From NCBI GenBank assembly GCA_004153385.1, contig SDAL01000004.1:62001-126000 (forward strand): a DNA stretch of 64,000 nucleotides, read 5' to 3'. Under the pieces are notes generated by a model. That model made no database searches, was not told where the DNA came from, and was given only the letters and a program-made list of their open reading frames with translations. Of the stretch, positions 19,085-27,859 are shown one piece after another (the first letter of the stretch is position 1; each line of letters begins with the position of its first letter). The DNA comes from Paracoccaceae bacterium. Its GTDB lineage: Bacteria; Pseudomonadota; Alphaproteobacteria; Rhodobacterales; Rhodobacteraceae. The position numbers were made by a program, and so were the translations under genes.

Positions 19085-20410
19085 TTAACGTTTGATGTTG
19101 GTCGTTTCTTGCAGCATCTCATCCACTGTCTGAATGACTTTCGCATTAGACGAATAAGCGCGCTGGGTCTGAATCAAATCGGTTAGCTCCTTGGCCACAT
19201 CTACGGCAGAGCCAGCTCTGGCGTAGCCTTCAATTTCGCCGGTGGGGCCTTCGCCTGCGTTCCATAGGAAGAAACCACCAGATTCACCCGTCACCTGAAA
19301 GGTCTGATTATCCATGCTTTGCAGCCCGTTGGGGTTAGGCACATCGACTGTGGGGATCTGATAAATTGTCCGGACAAAACCGGTATCGTAGGTAGCCTTC
19401 ACATATCCACTCTCATCCACCTCAACCGTTGTTAAACCGCCCACCGGCGAGCCATCGCGAGTCACCGCGGAGGGGGTGAAGCTATCAGACAGCTGCGTCA
19501 GTCCATTCGTGTCGAACTGCCGCCCGATATTGATTTCTATCGGTCCGCCATTTACATCGATATTGATTGTGCCAGTTGCAGCATCCCAATCTCCTCCGGC
19601 GGCCGATGTGCGCGTCACCGCCGAAAGGGTACCGCCATTTGCACGACCATCATCAAACTCAAGCGTATATGTTCCGACAATATTCGCATCAGGGTCTGCG
19701 CTGGTGTCGATGGCGCTGTCGCGAATTTCCAGCGTCCACTCATTGGAACTGCCTGATGCCGGTATCGTCGGCGTGAAACTCACATCCAGACTTTCCGATG
19801 TGCCCAGGTTGCCAAAATATTCCACTGAGAGTGGCAAAGCCTCCCCTGTCGCGTCGGCATAGGTGTCAACCGCAGGAAGATTTACCCCAAGGTTCATCTT
19901 AGTTGTGGGATCACCAGCAGTTTGGTTGGGGTTGATTACAACCGGTTGCAGACCGGCCACCGAATCACGTGGAAAAACAGGGATCGTACCATCTGCGCTG
20001 GCTGGCCAACCAAGCAAAACCAGACCGGAATCGGTGCGCAGAACCCCCTCGGAATCTGCCCTGAATGCACCCGTGGTCGTCATCATAAGGGCCTGATCAC
20101 TTTGGCCATTTTCAATTGAAACTGCGGGGACCACCGGCAAGAACCCGCGTCCGCTCACAGCCAGATCCAAAGCATTGTCCGTCGAAATGATCGACCCACG
20201 TTCATCCACAAGCCGCGTTGTCTGCGCGCGCACACCGCCCGCACTATAGGATCCTTCTGCTTGCGAGATCACCATACTCTCAAACGTCGTATTGGCCCTT
20301 TTATAGCCATAAGTGCCGGAGTTCGCGATATTGTCCGAAATTGAGGATAGCTTGACGGAATTTGCCGCAAGCCCCGCAACCCCGGCATTAAGCGAAGAGG
20401 AAATCGACAT
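19085..20410 (-). CDS. flgE: Flagellar hook protein
   Basis: A 441-residue hook subunit. The N-terminus SISSSLNAGVAGLAANSVK and SDNIANSGTYGYKR, and the C-terminus DLIQTQRAYSSNAKVIQT, are the conserved ends of the FlgE/FlgF/FlgG family, with two central domains between them. Gene order flgE-flgK-flgL-flgI on one strand indicates one operon, starting in the 124-base gap after motB. Confidence 0.93.
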   Translation of the reverse strand: MSISSSLNAGVAGLAANSVKLSSISDNIANSGTYGYKRANTTFESMVISQAEGSYSAGGVRAQTTRLVDERGSIISTDNALDLAVSGRGFLPVVPAVSIENGQSDQALMMTTTGAFRADSEGVLRTDSGLVLLGWPASADGTIPVFPRDSVAGLQPVVINPNQTAGDPTTKMNLGVNLPAVDTYADATGEALPLSVEYFGNLGTSESLDVSFTPTIPASGSSNEWTLEIRDSAIDTSADPDANIVGTYTLEFDDGRANGGTLSAVTRTSAAGGDWDAATGTINIDVNGGPIEINIGRQFDTNGLTQLSDSFTPSAVTRDGSPVGGLTTVEVDESGYVKATYDTGFVRTIYQIPTVDVPNPNGLQSMDNQTFQVTGESGGFFLWNAGEGPTGEIEGYARAGSAVDVAKELTDLIQTQRAYSSNAKVIQTVDEMLQETTNIKR

Positions 20411-20534
20411 ATGTGCGCCTTTCTGAAGCTGTGTGCCCGATCGTTATGGGCAGAATGCCCAAAGCCTCTTAAAATCGGACTAACGTCTAAAATTCTTGTG
20501 ATTTTTGCCGCAAGGCTTTCGAAGGCCAATGCGC

Positions 20535-21377
20535 TCAGTTACGCAAAAGAACGACTTCGAGCCGATTATTCCGGATCGACATCGGCATACGCGCGACCGG
20601 TTTACGATCAGCATGTCCCGTCAGGCGTTGAATACGCTCCTGGCCAAGCCCTTCTTGTTGCAAAAGCCCGCGCAGGGCCTGTGCCCGTTCTGTTGACAGA
20701 TCCCAGACAGGATTGTGGCGCAGCATCTCGGGATAGGCGCGGATATAGGCATTCAGCGCGACCTCGTTAGGTACAAGGCCGAACACGCGCACCAACATTG
20801 CGCACAGTTCCGTCAATATAGGTTCAGGCGTGGCTGTATCGGCCAAGAAAAGCGGCTCTTGTTCAATATCGAACAACTCCACGATCAGCCCTTCGTCGGT
20901 AACCTTGGTAACAATATGGCGCGCCAACTGGTCGCTCACCATGGATTCGCCTCCGAAACCGGTCAGCGCCTGCTCTACCCGCGCGACGGTCGCATCGAAA
21001 GCGGCCTCATTATCGGCGTCGCTGTCTTGTGCGCCATTCAGCCCGCGCGCCTGTCGCGACTCGGTCGGATACTGCATCGAAGCCCCCGTACCTGTTTTGG
21101 TAAGTGTATCTTCGGAAAAAACCGAATCCCCGCCAAACGAGCCATCACCACCGCCAGATATCCGGTTCACGGCAATGGTCGGATTGAAATAATCTGCGAT
21201 GCCACGGCGCTGTTTTTCTGTTGTGGCATTCAGCAACCACATCAAAAGGAAAAAAGCCATCATCGCAGTTACAAAATCGGCATAGGCAACTTTCCACGCC
21301 CCGCCGTGATGCCCGCCACCGCCCGAAACCTTTTTTCGTTTGATAATAATAGGGGCACGGTTTTCATTGCTGGCCAT
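20535..21377 (-). CDS. motB: Flagellar motor stator protein MotB
   Basis: A 280-residue stator protein that anchors the motor to peptidoglycan. The charged head (IIIKRKK) is followed by a glycine/histidine-rich stretch and one membrane segment containing the proton-carrying aspartate of the YADFVTAMMAFFLLMWLLN motif (seen as YADFVTAMM, residue ~33 for Asp). The C-terminal OmpA-like domain includes NPVWDLSTERAQALRG. No motA lies beside it; it heads the flgEKLI cluster. Confidence 0.92.
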   Translation of the reverse strand: MASNENRAPIIIKRKKVSGGGGHHGGAWKVAYADFVTAMMAFFLLMWLLNATTEKQRRGIADYFNPTIAVNRISGGGDGSFGGDSVFSEDTLTKTGTGASMQYPTESRQARGLNGAQDSDADNEAAFDATVARVEQALTGFGGESMVSDQLARHIVTKVTDEGLIVELFDIEQEPLFLADTATPEPILTELCAMLVRVFGLVPNEVALNAYIRAYPEMLRHNPVWDLSTERAQALRGLLQQEGLGQERIQRLTGHADRKPVARMPMSIRNNRLEVVLLRN

Positions 21378-21515
21378 CGCACGTCACCTCCTGTTCAAGG
21401 TGAGTGTCCTAACAAAACGGATTTAAACAGTGCTTAACAGATACGCTCCCGATTAATACGTAACGTTCAATTCCATCTCTCTTGCACGTGACTGCAGCCA
21501 CACTAAATTGAAAAG

Positions 21516-22136
21516 ATGATTGATCCGAACCATCTTGATGACCTCGTGGCCTGCCCGCATTGCGACACGCTCCACCACGTGGCCAATATCGAACATGACG
21601 AGCGTGCAGAATGCGCGCGGTGCGGGGCGTTACTGATTGCGTCCAGGGGCGCATCTTTCATCACCGTTGTTGCCCTGTCCGTGACCGCAATCATCCTGAT
21701 GGTGGCTGCGTTCTTTTTCCCGTTCCTGAGAATCTCTGCTCAAGGTTTTTCCAATGCCAGCTCGGTGGTTCAGGTCGCCGCTGCATTTGCTCATGGCTGG
21801 CAATCTTTGCTGTCCATCGCTTTGGTCTTTATGATCATGGCTTTGCCGCTCTTTCGTTTCGGCGCCTTGGTCTATGTTTTATTTCCTTTGTCACTGGGCC
21901 GGAAGCCGCCGCCACGCGCCGCCACCGTGTTCCGCTACACCGAGAATATGCAACCATGGTCGATGGCAGAGATCTTTATCATCGGAACTGGCGTGGCCCT
22001 TGTTAAGGTCGGAGGGCTTGCCACAGTCTATTTCGGGCCCGCCTTCTGGGCGTTCTGCCTGCTCATTATTGTCACTGCGTTTAAGAATAGTTTTATAAAT
22101 AGTTGGGTAATATGGGACGCGATCGGGAAGAAGTGA
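21516..22136 (+). CDS. pqiA: Paraquat-inducible protein A, first copy
   Basis: A 206-residue inner-membrane protein with an N-terminal zinc-ribbon-like pair (CPHC and CARC, residues 13-39) and four hydrophobic segments. PqiA proteins work with the MCE protein PqiB in moving lipids between inner and outer membranes. It is the first gene of a pqiA-pqiA-pqiB-pqiC operon, divergent from motB. E. coli fuses the two PqiA halves in one protein; here they are separate genes. Confidence 0.88.
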   Translation: MIDPNHLDDLVACPHCDTLHHVANIEHDERAECARCGALLIASRGASFITVVALSVTAIILMVAAFFFPFLRISAQGFSNASSVVQVAAAFAHGWQSLLSIALVFMIMALPLFRFGALVYVLFPLSLGRKPPPRAATVFRYTENMQPWSMAEIFIIGTGVALVKVGGLATVYFGPAFWAFCLLIIVTAFKNSFINSWVIWDAIGKK

Positions 22137-22750
22137 CCCATATCACAGCGACAGAAGCCGGGCTGACCGGCTGCCAGCGCTGCGGCCATGTCTGGCCGGA
22201 GGCCCAAACGCATTGCGGCCATTGCGGATCGCGCTTGCGCAAGGTCTCCATGGCCTCGCTTGAACGGGTCTGGGCATTGTGGTGGGCTGGTCTTTTTGCC
22301 TATATCCCCGCAAATCTCTATCCGATCATGCACACCCAGATCCTGTCCGACGATTCACCGTCCACAATCATGGGCGGGGTCATTGTGCTGATGCATCACC
22401 ACGATTACGGCATTGCCCTAATCGTGTTTGTGGCCTCCATCTGCATTCCCATCGCAAAATTCGTGGCCATTGCCTTTCTGGCCCTCTCGGCCAAATCCGA
22501 AAAACCGGACGGTCGCCACAAGCGAACCGTCCTCTACGAGCTGGTTGAGTTTTTGGGGCGCTGGTCGATGGTCGACGTTTTTGTCGTCGCCATTCTGTCC
22601 GCCCTCGTCCAGCTTGGGGTTGTGGCACGCATTTATCCCGGGCCGGCAGCCGCTGCCTTTGCCCTTTCCGTTGCATTAACAATGCTGTCAGCACAAAGTT
22701 TTGACCCGCGCTTGATCTGGCGTCGCGCAGAAAGAAGACCGTCCGAATGA
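22133..22750 (+). CDS. pqiA: Paraquat-inducible protein A, second copy
   Basis: A 205-residue partner of the preceding gene, again with two zinc-ribbon CxxC pairs (CQRC and CGHC, residues ~14-36) and four membrane segments (one with LYPIMHTQ). I prefer the GTG at 22133, because it overlaps the upstream stop (GTGA) and starts MTHITATEAG as in relatives; an ATG at 22112 is the alternative. Its own stop overlaps the pqiB start (ATGA). Confidence 0.87.
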   Translation: MTHITATEAGLTGCQRCGHVWPEAQTHCGHCGSRLRKVSMASLERVWALWWAGLFAYIPANLYPIMHTQILSDDSPSTIMGGVIVLMHHHDYGIALIVFVASICIPIAKFVAIAFLALSAKSEKPDGRHKRTVLYELVEFLGRWSMVDVFVVAILSALVQLGVVARIYPGPAAAAFALSVALTMLSAQSFDPRLIWRRAERRPSE

Positions 22751-24768
22751 CCGATACCCCCTCCCCAGCACAGATGAAGACCAGCCGCGCCAAAAAGCCG
22801 TTTTGGGCGCGTATTTCTCTTATCTGGATCGTGCCGCTCTTTGCATTGGCAGTGACGCTTTATGTCGGGTATCGCAGCTATGCCGACCGTGGCGAACTTA
22901 TCCACGTCGACTTCAAGGACGCCACTGGGATCAAGGCGGGTGAAACAGCGCTGAAATATCGCGAAGTGACCGTAGGCACAGTAGAAGACCTGTCCTTCAC
23001 GGGCAATCTGGATGCAGTTCGGGTGGGCATCCGGATCGATAAGAATATCGTAAAATATATCGATAGCGATGCACGGTTCTGGATCGTTCAGCCGGAGTTT
23101 TCAGCACGCGGAATCTCGCGGCTGGATACGGTCCTTTCAGGCACATTCATCCAAGGCTGGTGGGATAGCGACGTCTCGAAAAAGGAAACCCAGTTCACGG
23201 CACTGGACCGGCCGCCTGTCACCGAAGACCCCAGCACCGGCACCCAGATCATGCTGCGTGCCCGCGATGCGGGCGGCCTGGCGGAAGGGGCCCCCGTCAT
23301 TTATCGCGGGCTGTCGGTCGGCAAAATTCAGAACCTGCGTCTGGACGAAGGCGGCAGTGGCGTTCTGATCGATGCGTTTATTGAAAAACCCTATGATTCC
23401 CGCCTGACATCCACCACGCGCTTTTGGGATGCTTCGGGCATTTCGGTCAATCTCGGTGCTGGCGGGGTGTCGGTCAATATGCGGTCGATTGCCTCGATCG
23501 TGCAAGGCGGGGTGGAATTTGATACCTTGGCCACCGGCGGTACATTCGTGCAAAACGGGTTTCCCTACCGGCTTTACACAGACGAGGAAGAGGCGCGCAA
23601 TTCCATATTTGGCGGCGAATTCTTCGAACCTGCCCGCTATACACTTTTGTTTGACGAGCCGGTCCAAGGGATCGAGATCGGCACCAAAGTGGACTTCCGC
23701 GGGATCGAGGCCGGCGAGGTTACGGATCTGTCCATCAAACTTGATGAAGACAGTATGGGCACCCAATTTGCCCGCCAACAAATCGTTATTTCGCTCTCGC
23801 CTGAACGTCTCGGGCTGGAACGCAACACTGACAACGAAATCGTTAACCAGTTCCTGAGCACCGAGGTCACCAACGGCCTTAGGGCACGGACCGCTGGCAC
23901 CGGCCTTTTAGGGCAGACACTTATCATCGAGCTGACCGATGTGCCCAACCGCCCCGAAGCGGAAATGGATCTGGAGGCGAAACCCTATCCCACCATTCCC
24001 ACCTCGCCGCCTGCGACAAACAGCATCGCGGTTTCGGCGGAAGGCGTGTTCAAACGGGTCGAGAACCTGCCCGTGGAAGAGTTGATGACATCGGCCACGC
24101 AGATGTTCCAGTCGATCACCGCAATCGCAGGGCAACAGGAAACGCAGGACATCCCCGACCAACTGGCCGGAACCCTTCAGGAAATCCGTGCACTTGTGAA
24201 CGAGCTGAACGCCAATGGCGCAGGCAAGAAAGCCTCCGACGCGCTTGACGGCGTCACACGCGCCGCAGACAGCGTGATGACCGAGATCGACGGGTTGAGC
24301 GCCACACTTTCGTCGACCGACGAGGCCGCGCAAGCCATTGCCGAAATACCGCTGGGCGAAATCGGCGATAATATCGATGGCATCCTTACGGATCTGCGCC
24401 GCATGTTGAACACCGACGATGCAGGCCAGTTGCCGCGCAACCTGTCCGACACGCTCGAACAGCTCGCAGGGCTGCTGCGAGAGTTGCGTGAAGGCGGCGT
24501 TGCCGAGAAGCTGAATGGCACCCTGACGGCGGCCCAAGATGCAGCCGGTTCTATCGAGAGCGCCTCCAACAGCTTGCCCGACCTGACAAATCAGATCCAG
24601 CAGCTGGTTGTTCAGGCACAAGGTCTGGTGGGCAGCTACGGCGCGCGCTCTAACTTCAATGCACAAATCACCGACACGATGAGGGAGCTGCGTCGCACCA
24701 TTGACGCGGTAGGCTCGCTTGCGCGGATGATTGAACGAAACCCGCGCGCCTTCATTACCGGCCGCTAA
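22747..24768 (+). CDS. pqiB: MCE-domain intermembrane transport protein (PqiB)
   Basis: A 673-residue protein with one N-terminal membrane anchor (about 18-38) and three consecutive MCE/MlaD domains (~40-135, 155-245, 285-395), each beginning with a pattern like DATGIKAGETALKYR. A long helical C-terminal part (~430-660) rich in Ala, Leu and Asp follows. In E. coli, PqiB hexamers form a stacked tube across the periplasm for lipid passage. It starts inside the pqiA stop codon and is followed 15 bases later by the lipoprotein gene. Confidence 0.93.
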   Translation: MTDTPSPAQMKTSRAKKPFWARISLIWIVPLFALAVTLYVGYRSYADRGELIHVDFKDATGIKAGETALKYREVTVGTVEDLSFTGNLDAVRVGIRIDKNIVKYIDSDARFWIVQPEFSARGISRLDTVLSGTFIQGWWDSDVSKKETQFTALDRPPVTEDPSTGTQIMLRARDAGGLAEGAPVIYRGLSVGKIQNLRLDEGGSGVLIDAFIEKPYDSRLTSTTRFWDASGISVNLGAGGVSVNMRSIASIVQGGVEFDTLATGGTFVQNGFPYRLYTDEEEARNSIFGGEFFEPARYTLLFDEPVQGIEIGTKVDFRGIEAGEVTDLSIKLDEDSMGTQFARQQIVISLSPERLGLERNTDNEIVNQFLSTEVTNGLRARTAGTGLLGQTLIIELTDVPNRPEAEMDLEAKPYPTIPTSPPATNSIAVSAEGVFKRVENLPVEELMTSATQMFQSITAIAGQQETQDIPDQLAGTLQEIRALVNELNANGAGKKASDALDGVTRAADSVMTEIDGLSATLSSTDEAAQAIAEIPLGEIGDNIDGILTDLRRMLNTDDAGQLPRNLSDTLEQLAGLLRELREGGVAEKLNGTLTAAQDAAGSIESASNSLPDLTNQIQQLVVQAQGLVGSYGARSNFNAQITDTMRELRRTIDAVGSLARMIERNPRAFITGR

Positions 24769-24783
24769 AGAGGACGACCTTCT

Positions 24784-25371
24784 ATGAAACGCTTTACCTT
24801 TACCTCTTTGCTCGGTGTCGCGCTCTTGGCGTTGGGGGCGTGCTCCGATCCGCTTGACACAGCACAATATACCATCACCCCGCCGACCCCCCAAGGCAGC
24901 GTGCCGAACCGGTTGGGGCGGGCAGAAATGCGCGAGGTGTCCCTGCCGCAATATGCCTCGGGACAGGAAATTGCGTACCAGACAGCAGATGGCGCGCTGC
25001 GGTCCAGCCCGGACAACCTTTGGGCGGACGACCAGCGTAGGGCGGTCACGCTTGCGCTTGCGCGACAGATTTCTGAACTGTCGGGGGCGACCGTTGTGGC
25101 CGAACCGTGGCCACTGGCCTCGGAACCGCAGCGCAGGATCGAGGTACGTATCGAAAGGTTCCTCGCCGCAGCCGATAACGCAGTGCATCTTGACGGCGTC
25201 TACTACGTTTCGCCCGCAGGATATGATGCACAAGGCGGTGACGTCGTGCGGCCTTTCGCCATCACGGTACCGATGCAGACAGATGGCAAACAGGCCACTC
25301 CCGGCTTGATCGCGCGCACCCAATCCCAAGCTCTGGCCGTCTTGGCCAGCAAGATGGCACAGCTGCAATAA
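24784..25371 (+). CDS. pqiC: PqiC/YmbA-type lipoprotein (ABC-type transport auxiliary lipoprotein)
   Basis: A 195-residue outer-membrane lipoprotein with a signal peptide and lipobox LGAC (cysteine at residue 20). Its mature domain matches the DUF330/PqiC family (PNRLGRAEMREVSLPQYASG). PqiC docks the PqiB tube at the outer membrane. It is the last gene of the operon and is followed by a strong terminator. Confidence 0.9.
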   Translation: MKRFTFTSLLGVALLALGACSDPLDTAQYTITPPTPQGSVPNRLGRAEMREVSLPQYASGQEIAYQTADGALRSSPDNLWADDQRRAVTLALARQISELSGATVVAEPWPLASEPQRRIEVRIERFLAAADNAVHLDGVYYVSPAGYDAQGGDVVRPFAITVPMQTDGKQATPGLIARTQSQALAVLASKMAQLQ

Positions 25372-25400
25372 TCACACAGCCCCTGAGGCATCTGAAGAAA

Positions 25401-25437
25401 CGGCGGCCCCTCCAATCCGGAGCGGGCCGCCGTTGTT
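25401..25437. terminator. Bidirectional terminator between pqiC and the flavin reductase gene
   Basis: A perfect 9-base-pair stem CGGCGGCCC/GGGCCGCCG (25401-25409 with 25424-25432) is followed by TTGTTT on the plus strand and by TTTCTTC on the minus strand. It lies between two convergent genes and can serve both. Confidence 0.8.
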
Positions 25438-25474
25438 TATCCAACCGGTCATGGTGCCTGTGCAATGACCGCGT

Positions 25475-26017
25475 CTAGCTGTTCGCGACGAACCGCCCGA
25501 ACGACCCGTGGGCAAACAGCATCGGCTCTCCATGGCCTTCACTAAAACGCAAAATACGCCCGATGATGATGGTGTGATCTCCGCCTTCATGCAGCGATTC
25601 GGTCCTACATTCGAACCTTGCATGGCAATCGGCCAAGATCGGCACACCCTCGTCATTCAGATCGTAATCCAGCCCTTCAAAGCCTTTACCGTTTTTATTG
25701 AAACGCATCGCCAGATCCCACTGATCTTCGTGCAGGATATGAATGGCAAAACCATGAGCGGCCGTAAAATGGGCATGGCGCAGGGACGCGCGCGCAGGCG
25801 ACCACAACACCAGTGGTGGATCAAGAGAGACCGAGGCAAAGCTATTTGCGGTGATACCCAACGGTGCGGCGTGGGCATCATCCTCATAGGCTGTCACTAC
25901 GGTCACACCGGTCGCAAAACGGCCTAACGCCTGACGCAGCGCTTTGGGACTTTCCACATCCGGCACTTGGGTATGCAAATGTGTCGTTGCCGCCTTCATG
26001 TTATCGCTCTTGTCCAT
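25475..26017 (-). CDS. Flavin reductase family protein (FMN-binding split barrel)
   Basis: A 180-residue protein of the HpaC/RutF-like family, which reduces FMN or FAD with NAD(P)H for partner monooxygenases. The typical start ALGRFATGVTVVTA and the motif GITANSFASVSLDPPLVLW (two parts of the barrel) are present, with HDGGDHTI-like residues (GGDHTIIIG) near the end. The ATG at 26017 has AAGGAG upstream. No monooxygenase gene is next to it, so its partner is unknown. Confidence 0.9.
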   Translation of the reverse strand: MDKSDNMKAATTHLHTQVPDVESPKALRQALGRFATGVTVVTAYEDDAHAAPLGITANSFASVSLDPPLVLWSPARASLRHAHFTAAHGFAIHILHEDQWDLAMRFNKNGKGFEGLDYDLNDEGVPILADCHARFECRTESLHEGGDHTIIIGRILRFSEGHGEPMLFAHGSFGRFVANS

Positions 26018-26141
26018 GCCACTCTCCTTGACCCCTCCGAGAGATAACCTGACAGGCCAAAGTCGCAACCCGCCATCGGCTGAACGCGTAATAAATTCCG
26101 CCGTCAGGGGGGATTTACGAGGACCTAAGGCAATTTTTATG

Positions 26142-26270
26142 AAAAAGTCGCCCGATTATTGCAGGGAGGAGGAATGCAATGATCGGGCGACTTATCACCC
26201 ACCCTTGGAGGAACAGGGCGCGTCTCGGACCATGAAATCGAGGGAGGAGCATCTCGGTCCGGTTGATTCA
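26142..26270 (-). ncRNA. Candidate anti-Shine-Dalgarno small RNA (cuckoo/CcsR type)
   Basis: On the minus strand two hairpins show CU-rich loops. The first has a 6-base-pair outer stem (26256-26261 with 26226-26231) around GCTCCTCCC. The second has an 18-position stem with one mismatch (26182-26193/26145-26156 and 26175-26180/26158-26163), loop TTCCTCCTCCC at 26174-26164, and five U residues after it, so it doubles as terminator. A third TTCCTCC lies between. Known family: Rhodobacter CcsR and related 'cuckoo' RNAs carry paired hairpins with CCUCCUCCC loops and are stress induced. A weak heat-shock-sigma-like element (TTTGAA at 26300-26295) lies upstream. The usual DUF1127 host gene is not seen. 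The 5' end is estimated. Confidence 0.7.
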
Positions 26271-26414
26271 TGAATGCCCCGATCTTTCGCGCCATTCAAA
26301 CTATCCCGGTGCAAGCTGGAATGAAACGCGGCTATTTTCATCAGTTGCTTTAAAATGATGCGTCTTTTCCATGCTGCGCCTGCGAAGAAAGCAGTGCGCA
26401 ATGTCCTGATCGAT

Positions 26415-26774
26415 TCAGGGTTTCTTCCGGCGCGCCTGCAGGTCCAGAACCTGCAAGCGCGATAGAACTTGATGCTGCCCGAAGGAACGCGCCGCCGCTT
26501 TGCGCGCAACTTCTGCCTCCGGCGCGATCCGTTTGCGCTCTGCGGTAAGGCCGGCAAGGGTCTGGCCCGTCCATGCCCGATACTGCTGCACCATATGCCG
26601 GTCTGCGGGATCTGCGTCGCGCAGGTGCAAGGCGCGGCGGGCGGATTGCTCAATCTGGCTCTGGCGCGCGACAATCGCCGCATCCTGCGCCTGCAGCCGG
26701 GCCAGCCGCGCCAATTCGACATCTTTCAGCATGCCTGCAATCGCAACCAGCCGCTTGAACGCCAAACTGCTCAT
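26415..26774 (-). CDS. FliJ-like flagellar coiled-coil protein
   Basis: A 119-residue, Ala/Arg/Gln-rich, almost wholly helical protein without a signal or membrane segment. It begins inside the flhB stop codon (ATGA overlap), so it is the last gene of flhA-fliR-flhB. Size, charge pattern and heptads resemble FliJ-type export chaperones. Sequence identity to FliJ cannot be claimed from motifs, so the name is inferred from position and character. Confidence 0.7.
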   Translation of the reverse strand: MSSLAFKRLVAIAGMLKDVELARLARLQAQDAAIVARQSQIEQSARRALHLRDADPADRHMVQQYRAWTGQTLAGLTAERKRIAPEAEVARKAAARSFGQHQVLSRLQVLDLQARRKKP

Positions 26775-27859
26775 CGGCGCCCTGCCCTGCGCGCTTTCAC
26801 ACGCATTTTCTCGGCAAAGCGAATGGCCGCAGCCACAGGTTTATAATGTTCGGGGCGGATTTCTTCATCCAGTTCCACACTTGCGTAAAGGGCGCGCGCT
26901 GTTGGCGGATCACGCTGGATAGGCACATTATGCTCTGCTGCGACTTCGCGGATTTTCAGCGCCACCTCATCCACGCCTTTTGCAACGCAATGCGGCGCCC
27001 GACCTGCCGCACGATCCCATTTCAGGGCCACCGCGTAATGGGTCGGGTTCACCAAAATCACGTCTGCTTTGGGCACCTCGCCCATCATCTGGCCCATCGC
27101 AATCTCCATACCACGCTGACGTCGCTGCTGCTTCATATGCGGATCGCCCTCGCTGCTTTTCATCTCGTCCTGCAATTCCTTGCGGGTCATTTTCTGGCGG
27201 CGCATGAAATCGGCCCGTTGCCAGATATAATCGACCACACCCATGACCGCCGCCAGCAAGGTGACCAGAAAAAGAAACTCCACAATCAGGCGCATCAAAT
27301 CAACGGTCGCCAGACGGGCATCAACACGCTGCGTGGCAAGTATCCGTTGCATATGGCGGCTAAGAAACCAGCCCAGCATAATCGAAACAAGTAAAAGCTT
27401 TGCAAAGCTTTTGCCAAATTCAAACAGGCCGCTGCGTCCGAATTTCTGTTTTGCATTGGATAAGGGGTTGATCCGGCTCCCCTTCATCTGCAGCTTATCA
27501 GGGGCAAAGACCAATGCACGCTGCGCGAAAAGCGCCACCAGAACCAAGGCCATCGGGAGCAGGAACCACGGCAAGATCAAGGGCACAATCTGTGCGATGA
27601 TACCGCCCGCAATCGTGGATGCGCCAGAGCCAAGCTGCAAAGACAATGTATCCGCATGCCCGAGAAACGCCATCAAACGCTCGCCCAGCCCCATGATTAT
27701 AGGCGCTCCCATCGCGGTGGCCGCGATCAATACACCCGCGAATGCCGCCGCGACCGTAATATCAGCCGATTTAACCAATTCGCCTTTTCGGCGCGCCTGC
27801 TCCAGCTTCTGCGGGGTGGCCTCGAATTCCTTTTCGCTTTCGTCACCCTGATCGCTCAT
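26771..27859 (-). CDS. flhB: Flagellar type III export switch protein FlhB
   Basis: A 362-residue export-gate protein. It has four membrane segments in the first ~220 residues and a cytoplasmic domain with the self-cleavage motif NPTH (about residue 267, in VNPTHYAVAL), which switches export from hook to filament proteins. The N-terminus (EKEFEATPQKLEQARRKGE) is typical. It overlaps fliR upstream and the FliJ-like gene downstream by four bases each. Confidence 0.96.
   Translation of the reverse strand: MSDQGDESEKEFEATPQKLEQARRKGELVKSADITVAAAFAGVLIAATAMGAPIIMGLGERLMAFLGHADTLSLQLGSGASTIAGGIIAQIVPLILPWFLLPMALVLVALFAQRALVFAPDKLQMKGSRINPLSNAKQKFGRSGLFEFGKSFAKLLLVSIMLGWFLSRHMQRILATQRVDARLATVDLMRLIVEFLFLVTLLAAVMGVVDYIWQRADFMRRQKMTRKELQDEMKSSEGDPHMKQQRRQRGMEIAMGQMMGEVPKADVILVNPTHYAVALKWDRAAGRAPHCVAKGVDEVALKIREVAAEHNVPIQRDPPTARALYASVELDEEIRPEHYKPVAAAIRFAEKMRVKARRAGRR

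Noticed and set aside
26161-26260. Plus-strand GGGAGGAGG and GGAGGAG runs that look like strong ribosome sites with small frames
   Set aside because: They are the complement of the anti-SD loops; the hairpin has a T tail only on the minus strand, and the plus-strand frames are 18 codons or fewer.
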